A DNA stretch of 64,000 bases from Agrocybe praecox (lineage: Eukaryota > Basidiomycota > Agaricomycetes > Agaricales > Agrocybaceae). The stretch spans positions 3,410,001 to 3,474,000 of the forward strand of contig OZ024845.1 of NCBI GenBank assembly GCA_964017145.1. Reading direction: 5' to 3'. The position numbers were made by a program, and so were the translations under genes. Each line of letters opens with the position of its first letter. The first letter of the stretch is position 1. Below the pieces are notes generated by a model. That model saw only the letters and a program-made list of their open reading frames with translations, searched no databases and was not told the origin of the DNA. This document shows positions 56,901 to 64,000 of this stretch, piece by piece.

Positions 56901-57586
56901 CTTGGATCTTTGGGGCTGCTTCTGCGAGTTGGGAGAGGATAGGGATGGGGGCAGTGAGTGGGGGCAGATCGGTCGGTGGAGGAGCAGGAGAATTCATAGA
57001 TAAGGAGGAGTTGAAGGAGGCGGTTAGCTGTGTGATATTTTGGTTGACGTAGGGATTTGGATCAGAGCTGGGCTGAGATGCGTAGTGCGTCCAGTTCACA
57101 CTCGATGGTTGAGCTGAAGGAGGGGGAACGATGAACCCAGGTGTGATCTGATCGTCGAGTGTTCGTGCCATCTAAATCGAATTAAAATTGGATTTTTAAA
57201 AAAAAGAGAAAGCAACGCACATTAAGAGGAATGCTCGGGTCGACTCTGTGTGGTCTCGGTGCGATCAGCGGGTTCTCAAAATGCGGTTGGCTGTCGCCGT
57301 GTCCTATCCCTCCTCCCACAAAATCCAACGGAGGCAGCATCGGCTGCTGCTGCGGAGCTTGTTGATACTGCTGCTGTTGCTGCGCACGTATCAGATCAGG
57401 CGGAAGCGGTGGCAGAGGCGGCGGTCGGTTCCCCGTGCTTGCTTCTCCCCCGTTAGCAGCGCCATATGATGTGTACGATGCGTTCGACGAGAACATCAGC
57501 TGCTGTTGCGATGATCCAGATCCCAGCTCATAAGGACGAGAGGGTACAGGTGGTGGGGGTGGTGGGGGGATGGGGGGAGCTGCCAT
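53973..57586 (-). CDS. SKT5: Skt5/Chs4-like activator of chitin synthase, Sel1 repeats with CAAX box
   Basis: In yeast this protein brings chitin synthase III to the septation site and activates it. Three exons join to 972 residues: 57586-57221, 57171-55810 and 55163-53973. The first exon is Pro- and Gln-rich. Sel1-like repeats span about residues 285-600: AEALYYRASLAATGAFPS, GYGSAWFRLGRDYENFKD, FLGFGAAQYKLGHAYEF, PEADMALSKWFLCGSGG, and PSAEFAMGYYAEVGVGQGRD. The C-terminal tail is Gln/Gly/Pro/Arg-rich with an 8-Gln run and ends in CVIM, a farnesylation box like that of yeast Skt5. The first intron is 49 nt, but the second is 646 nt, far longer than other introns in the window; it separates the Sel1 block from the tail. 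The name rests on domain order plus the CAAX box. Confidence 0.92.
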
Positions 57587-59760
57587 CGTCAGTTTTTAGC
57601 GTCGTGCCTGTGGGGTTGGTCAGGTCCAAGTGGTAAAAGTCGCTGTGGGTGTCGTCCTCGTCACGCCGTCAACAGCAGTCAAGCAAGCACCGTACGAATC
57701 AAGACGAAAAGAAGAGTCAGAACCAGGTCATTGATTCAACGAAACGAAAGCACTGATTAAGACAACGATGGTTTTCGGCATTAACTGTGTGCACAGCCAC
57801 CCTCACGCCCGGGCCGACCTGCGGGTCCGAAGGTCCAACTCGAATTGTTGTCCAGTCGTATCTATGTGTTACAGGCAGTGTCAATTCTAAACGTTTGGTG
57901 TGTTCGTAGACTCTAGTCAGTCAAACCTCTATCAAGGGGATATCGGCGATGGGTAGTAAGTAGCAATACTCAAAGTGTGTTATTATTATGCTATGCTATG
58001 CTATGTAGCTATAATACGGACAAAACAAAAATTAGTAATTGGTTACGTCGCTGTAGCCTGCCATTTCTGTCGTTACCGTATTACTCACAGGCTTGGAGGG
58101 CCTCGGGAATATGGACATTCAACCAGACTTCAACTTCGGGCTACAAGCGTCGAACAGACTGGGACTGGGACGGATGTGCTAACGTTGAGCCCTGGGGGGA
58201 GTACGTAGTTGAAGTGGGGAAGTATTTTGAGCAAAGGTAACTCTTCGATATGGATACGGGTGGATCTACTCCCTTATAGACGATAAAGGGTGGGCCAATG
58301 AGTTTCGGGCTTTTAACTTCAAATCAAGTCCAAGTACGCTAAGCTCCAGACTGGTGCACTGCCCGACGAGTTCATGGAGATCATTCTGAGCGCTCTTATG
58401 GGCGATACTACTAATAATACATCCTTCATCCACATATCGGCGTATTCCCCGAACGCCGGAAAAGGAAGAAAATACATATACATATTCCACCGCCGCCAAA
58501 TACATCCGAGCATTCGAAGAGGTGCAGATGAATATCAGCTGGGCTGGTAGGTATAAAAATCCAAAGACCGTGCGCGTGTTCGTATATGCTGATACTTGGG
58601 ATGCGTATGGGCGGACTTGGCAGCTAGGTAAAAGTTCTGCTTAGTCCATGGATGGATGGGCGTACACGGTGCGAGACTTTCTATACTATCTAATGCTATT
58701 CCTTTCTTTATCTGACTCGGACGAGGCGGTTCATACCAAGTTTTCCATCCACATGTACAGACTCTTCTTAATTTCCAGATTTGGAGAGCCTCCTGACCCT
58801 TCTTTATCGCCTCGAGCAGTACACGACAGCGCACACATGTCAATGATACGTCATGAAATACATATATGGGAGCTGTATCTGTCTTTTTCGCCTTTTGTGG
58901 ATTTGAAATCGCTCGCTGTTTGGATTGTAGTATTAATAGCCGTAGTACGCGGCCCTCAAAAAATAGCTCATTATCTCCTTATTCGACCTTCGTTTCCTTT
59001 TTTCTTACTCTGCGTCCCATGCATGGCTTGTGCTTCCCAAAAACTAGTTTCCCTATACCTATAATCCGCAGCTTTCCTGCGTGGGCACGGTGGAACACAA
59101 TTTGATACAGAGCCTGTGGACGTAAGTATAAAAGGGAACATAAAATTCCTTCACTACCTCAGAGCTTTCGTCGCCTCTTTTCTTACTACTACTAGCGTCG
59201 TTCACCCGGACTAAACACACCTCGATCGATCTACCGGTCGACACTTTTACTACCATTATGACTTCACCCCACCACCCACCACACGCACCGCCGAATAGTA
59301 ACTGTATACGACGCACCAGTGCTACTATTTCGGCTATGAACACCCTACCCGCATCCGTCGGGTTGTGCCGAGAAAAAGAACGTCAGAGCCAGGGTACGAC
59401 TGCTACATAGGTCGGTGTCCATATTATAGCTCAACCGCTTACTTTTACTTTCTTAACTAACCCATGGCTTTTATTGTGTCCCAAAACACTTCCAACTCTG
59501 TGTACAGAAGATAACATACCCGACAACATGCCTATGAAAGCCTTCTGCATAGTCGAGTCAGAGGCTGTCGAGTTCTTCATAGCAGATGTTTTGTAAAAAA
59601 TTTATTTTATTTGTAGCACAGTTTGCTGGTTAAATACCCTACATACCTAGCTAGTAGCACCAGGGTTACATATGAAAGATCATTCCCCCAAAACACATGA
59701 TGGTATGTCACATATATACATACACTCCTACCAAAGAGAAAAATGATTAAAAAGAATTAC
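57587..59760. other. 2.2-kb intergenic region upstream of SKT5
   Basis: Contains the SKT5 promoter at its left end. Frames at 58535-58843 (minus) and 58648-59064 (plus) overlap, have no motif and are probably chance. A short ATGCT repeat occurs near 57989-58004. Confidence 0.45.
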
Positions 59761-59858
59761 CTGCCCCGGAGAGACTTGAACTCTCGATCTTCCGATGTCC
59801 TAAATTTTCAAAGCAATTGATAACAGTCGGACGCCGTAACCAACTAAGCCACGGGGCA
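59761..59858 (-). tRNA. tRNA-Asn (anticodon GUU) with a 24-nt intron
   Basis: Minus-strand sequence folds as a cloverleaf. The 7-bp acceptor stem pairs UGCCCCG with CGGGGCA, followed by discriminator G. The D arm contains box A TGGCTTAGTTGG. The anticodon stem UCCGA/UCGGA encloses C-U-GUU-A, and the T arm GAGAG/CUCUC has loop UUCAAGU (box B GTTCAAGTC). A 24-nt intron sits at the canonical place one base after the anticodon. Mature length is 74 nt. The discriminator G agrees with Asn identity. Confidence 0.9.
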
Positions 59859-61979
59859 TGTGCCCGAAAGCGCTCATATGCCGAACACTGCAGGATAGGG
59901 ATCATGATTTCTCGGACGTACAAATGAGGGGTAAATGGGACCTAATCTACGAAATAGTCGACTTGATCTCAACTGGCCCGAATTGAAATTCCTCGAGAGA
60001 TGCACATAAGTATAAATACCCTGGTCATTGGTGACTGATGCAATTTCCTGCCAACGCATCCTTCCCCAAATTCAAATTCGATTCTCTGGTTATAGTTTCA
60101 CACCACTATCACCAATAACGTCCCAGGACTCTACGTTCAACTTTGCATCATGATCATCGTATCACTCCTAGGCTACTACCTTTGCCAGCTATACGATACT
60201 CGGAGGAAAGGCTAGGCCTTGATGGTACCGAGATAGCTTGGTTATTCGGGGTAATGTTGTGCGATATCTGCATATAACACACCTTATCCCATCTAAAGGA
60301 GAAACGGCGGGACGCACAGGGCCATGGATAAGTTTGTCACCTATTTCACAATGCCACTTTAGGTAATCCTGACTCCGGAGGTTTTTGTGATTTGAAGAGA
60401 CCCCAGATACTCCCTGACTTAAACGAATTAAGGCCCAAACACTCTATAGACAAAATCTCAGGCGATACGCACAATCTAGGTCATGGAACTTTTGGGTTCG
60501 GGAGTCATATATACCTCAGATTATGCATCGTTAACGTTAACTTTCCTTTACAATTACTTAGGATTGGTCCTGGGTTCAACTTTGAAAACCAATCGCCATT
60601 CATAAACATAGCAACTTTACTATGGGCAATCAGCATTGCGCCAGTCGTCGATGGCGATGGACAAGCGATGGGACACCGATTATGCCATGAAACGAGGGTT
60701 CACTGATGTGGGCTTGGTAATGTGAGTCAAATATTTTCGACACTTTCTATTCTTTGAACGTAACCTTTATGACTTTATTAAACCTGCTAATTTCCGATGC
60801 TTTATCACACCTGGCAGGTTACCAGTTGTCCGTACGGTGTTAGAGATAACTTGTTCAACCATTAGAGACTAGTACTAGTATACTGCCTCACATCTTTATA
60901 ATAACATATCGAGAGAAAGAATTATTCCATTGTGTGATAAAGTTCCATTTTCTTCAGTGCTAACCCTCGTCAAACCCTCGTACGCAATCGTCAGACTCAT
61001 AGGGCGCTTAGTGCACAGGCCGAGGCGTGCCTGCCGAGCGCACGTGGATAACGAAGTTACATTCCCACGTTCTCGCACGTGTTTTATTTCCGGGAACTTA
61101 AGGCTAAGCGTTCAACATATTACGAGACCTAAAAAACATAGGACTCGTCTATACCTGACCAAAAAACTCCCTTATTACCCGGTCACGAGCGTCTCCGGCT
61201 AGTAACATAGCCGGTTTAGTTTTCACTCTTCCACACGGCGGGCATCGATATGTCAAATGCTGTGCTAGCTGCCGAGGCAGCCGTCGACGAACTTCGTCAA
61301 TATATTACCTTTCGATGAAACAGACGCTCATACCGACGATCCACTACCTCCCGACTCTTGTTAGATCGCACTATGTACTCATTTCGAATTCAAACTTCAC
61401 CTGGATCGCTTTTTTACCACGTTGATGTGCGTACGACGTTCTGAGTGTAGGAAAGAGATGAGATATGTACGAAGCGCGAGCAAACAAAACAAAAATAAAA
61501 AGAAACACTCAGTGAGCGTTGTGAGGTGCTCTGAGGGTGCGAGACGGAGGTTTGGGCTGCGTTCCAGCAAGAGGCAAGCCAATACGAGGATACTAGGTGT
61601 CAAGTGGGTCGTCTCGAGTCGAGCGAGAGAGATACGAAGGTTTCGGAGGCTTGAGAGGTTCGGAAGGTTCGAGGTTGTTCGTTAGACGTTCGGGAGTGTT
61701 CGTGAAATGTTAGCGAGGATCGGTGAGTGATACCGAAGGTGTACTGAATGGTAGCAAGCGTGGAGAGGTCGAGATATTGCCGAGAGACTGAAGCGAGGCA
61801 AGATCGAAGTGGAATACAAAGCAGACGTTACATGGAACGTTCGAGGCAGGCGATTGTGTGCCTTTGATATACAATTGTACAGTAACTTCCGTAAATGATT
61901 TGTCAACAAATCACGATAACTTTCGTCTTAGGATAAATAATTCATGTACAGTACCTTTGAATAAATACCAGCAGTAATT
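59859..61979. other. 2.1-kb region without a recognisable gene
   Basis: No frame longer than about 105 codons and no motifs. Purine-rich repeats (CGAGAG, GAGGTTCG, GGTTCG types) occur near 61600-61700. No transposon ends or RNA genes are evident. Confidence 0.45.
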
Positions 61980-62640
61980 ATCCATCCCGCTTCCTACTAG
62001 AGACTACATTTATCCGTAGCGCATGGATAAAACGGGCGGGCAGTTATCCATAGCTCATGGATGAACAAGCGCACATATATTCATGCGCAATGGATAAAAC
62101 TGGCTCACATTTATTTATAGATAGGCGTATGAATAAAATGCACCGGCATTTATTCGTGCGTGATGGATAAAACTGGCGTATCAATAGTAGCCATGGTTGA
62201 ATAAATAATCCATCCCTCCCATGTGTATGATAAATCTCTGTGTACTCATCCATCCATGTATAACTATCCCTCCCATGTGTATAATAAATCTCCGTGTACT
62301 TATCCATCAGTGTTACGTGTATAATTATCCATCCCGTGCATGGATAATTCATTGCTGAATTTGTCCATCCCGTGCATGGATAAATCGTCGCCGAGTTTAT
62401 CGATTCCCCGGATCGATAAATTTGTGTTGAAATTATCCATCCCGGCATGAATAAATCGTCGCTGGATTTATCAATTCCTTCCATCCGCGTTCGATTATTT
62501 TACCACCACTTATCTATTCACATTGAATAGATTTGGAGCCATTTATCCATACGCATTGAATAAATTCATGGCCATTTATCCATCCGGGTTTGATTATTTT
62601 ACGGCCATTTGGCCATTTTTCATAGTCCGATTGAGTTCCG
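61980..62640. repeat. degenerate palindromic minisatellite, left array
   Basis: Units of roughly 33-40 bp contain TTATCCAT followed within a few bases by ATGGATAA, for example TTATCCATCCCGTGCATG at about 62326. Units vary in the spacer (TCGTCGCCGAGT, TTTGTGTTGAAA types). Each unit can form a small hairpin. A second array with the same core lies at 63535-64000. Confidence 0.75.
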
Positions 62641-63534
62641 CTTGGCGGTTGCCAGGGCTTCGAAAAACAACAACAACAACAACAACAACAACAAATGACC
62701 AACCATGGCCCATCACCACAGCAAGAGTATTCTATGTACAAAAGAAGAATATTTTATTACTGGAGAGATGCCAATCAGAATGGCCATGTTGGCACCTGCC
62801 CAGTGGCCAGTTTCCAATCTGGATCAGACGGGCAAATGCCGAAGTACGCGCCATTTACCCTATTCAGTGTGACAGGCCGCGGTACCGTCATGTGTTTTGG
62901 GACATTGGACTGAAAAATAATAATGGAGGTTTGTATATGTTATATTATCCCCAGATAAATACATTTTTGTGGAGAGATAAAATATGCCTTTCATATGATA
63001 TACTTTCCAGGGTGATTGGTTTACGAATGAGTAAAGGTCAGAATGGTGCTGAAATGTGTGTATACTCAAACATGATTTACAATTGTAAACTTGAATGATG
63101 ATCATGGGTTTCCCATAATTCACCCACATATTTTTCTAAGAAGGCCACATATAATCAAGCCAAAATCATACATCATCATGAGAGTTATATTAAGGATTTA
63201 ATTCGGTGGAATATAGAAAATTGAAACAGTAAAGGAAAAAAAACAAACCCATAATTTGGCGCCGGGAATCACTGATTTTTGCTTCAAATCTTCGCCTGTC
63301 TTTTAGATATACTATGTAGATTTATATATGTACTCTATATAGAATGCAAATTCAGAACTAATGAGAAAAATACACAAGACAAGATCTGCAGCTAAGGATT
63401 CAGAAATACGGAGAAATGCGCGGGCAAACGATGGTGGGTGTGACGTGCGCCAGAGCGCAAGACGAGCGTCTTTGATGCGTCGCGGAAATATCCGAATTGA
63501 CTAAGCCGCCGGCTAGATGCCGCGTATCAAAGAA
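62641..63534. other. 0.9-kb island between the two minisatellite arrays, with an AAC microsatellite
   Basis: An AAC tract (about nine units, 62664-62693) is followed by a 72-codon frame on the plus strand from ATG 62695 (MTNHGPSPQQEYSMYKRRIF). I do not recognise it. Whether it is a gene fragment, the inside of a mobile element whose ends are the arrays, or chance cannot be told from the sequence. Confidence 0.4.
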
Positions 63535-64000
63535 TTTATCGATAAAAATGTGTATGAATAAATGTACGCCAGTGTTATTCATGCGTTATTAATAACCGTC
63601 CGCCTATTTTATTCATCGCTCATGGATAATTGCCCGCGGTTTTATTCATCACGCACAGATGAATGTGCGCCCGTTTTATCCATCGTGTATGAATAAATGT
63701 GCGCCAATTTTATCCATGCGTATGGATAAATGTGCGCCTGTTTTATCCATGGTGCATGGATAAATGTGTGCCTGTTTTATTCATCGCGCTGATTTGAGCA
63801 TGGATAACTGTCCGTGCTTTTATCCATCACGCCAACATCACGCACGGATAAATGTGCGGGCAGTTATCAATGCGCGATGAATAAAAGGGCGCATTTATTC
63901 AAGCGCTGAAAACGAAAATATGCCCGTCTTTCTTTCAATAAGCGCCGCACGTAATTTACTAATCCAAGGCTGATGGATAAATAATGAATAAATTTGGCGA
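63535..64000. repeat. palindromic minisatellite, right array, reaching the window edge
   Basis: About a dozen units close to TTTTATCCATNGTGCATGG + ATAAATGTGCGCCTG, with a period of about 33-34 bp, run to the end of the window. The core inverted repeat is the same as at 61980-62640, but the spacer TGTGCGCC is specific to this array. Confidence 0.8.

Noticed and set aside
58535..59064. Overlapping frames on both strands upstream of SKT5
   Set aside because: No motifs, no splice support and mutual overlap; treated as chance.
63535..64000. CRISPR-like palindromic repeats with spacers
   Set aside because: Spacers are themselves near-identical and the repeats are degenerate; a minisatellite with inverted core explains it.

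Overview
The window is nuclear DNA of a filamentous basidiomycete, most likely an Agaricomycete. The evidence is a white-collar-1 photoreceptor with no GATA zinc finger, a DUF6699 protein, genes split by many introns of about 50-65 nt with GTNNGT donors, and Tad/I-like and Tc1/mariner transposons. It falls into two halves of very different character.

Bases 1-28.6 kb are an accessory block built mostly from mobile elements. At least five copies or fragments of one non-LTR retrotransposon (gag-like ORF1; ORF2 = endonuclease, reverse transcriptase, RNase H) lie in both orientations, with a 200-base assembly gap at 19296-19495. The copy at 8818-15380 is close to full length: ORF1 is open, ORF1 and ORF2 overlap as TAATG, and ORF2 carries one nonsense codon. 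The copy at 939-6152 was later invaded by a DNA transposon with a 7-bp target duplication, which was itself invaded by a Tc1/mariner element, and separately by a Ty3-type element that left a solo LTR with a 5-bp duplication. After the retroelements come decayed single genes: an integrase-core pseudogene, a BTB-like relic, and a second Tc1/mariner element inserted in a 21-bp minisatellite.

Bases 29.5-59.9 kb are host DNA. In order: mitochondrial pyruvate dehydrogenase kinase (-), WC-1 blue-light receptor (-), ribosomal protein L10/uL16 (-), SMP-30/lactonohydrolase paralogue A (-), a relic resembling the N-terminal part of HET-type genes (-), a berberine-bridge-type FAD oxidase (+), a DUF6699 protein (-), lactonohydrolase paralogue B (-), the chitin synthase activator Skt5/Chs4 (-) and an intron-containing tRNA-Asn (-). 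Splice models were worked out by hand from the sequence, and the eight protein models give uninterrupted frames ending in a stop. The two lactonases and the oxidase lie within 10.1 kb. A lactone-forming oxidase and lactone-hydrolysing enzymes could act in sequence, so this is the most interesting candidate functional unit.

Bases 60-64 kb hold no recognisable gene but contain two arrays of a palindromic minisatellite (TTATCCAT...ATGGATAA) on either side of a roughly 0.9-kb island with an AAC microsatellite. No CRISPR array, operon or bacterial feature is present, as expected for a fungus.
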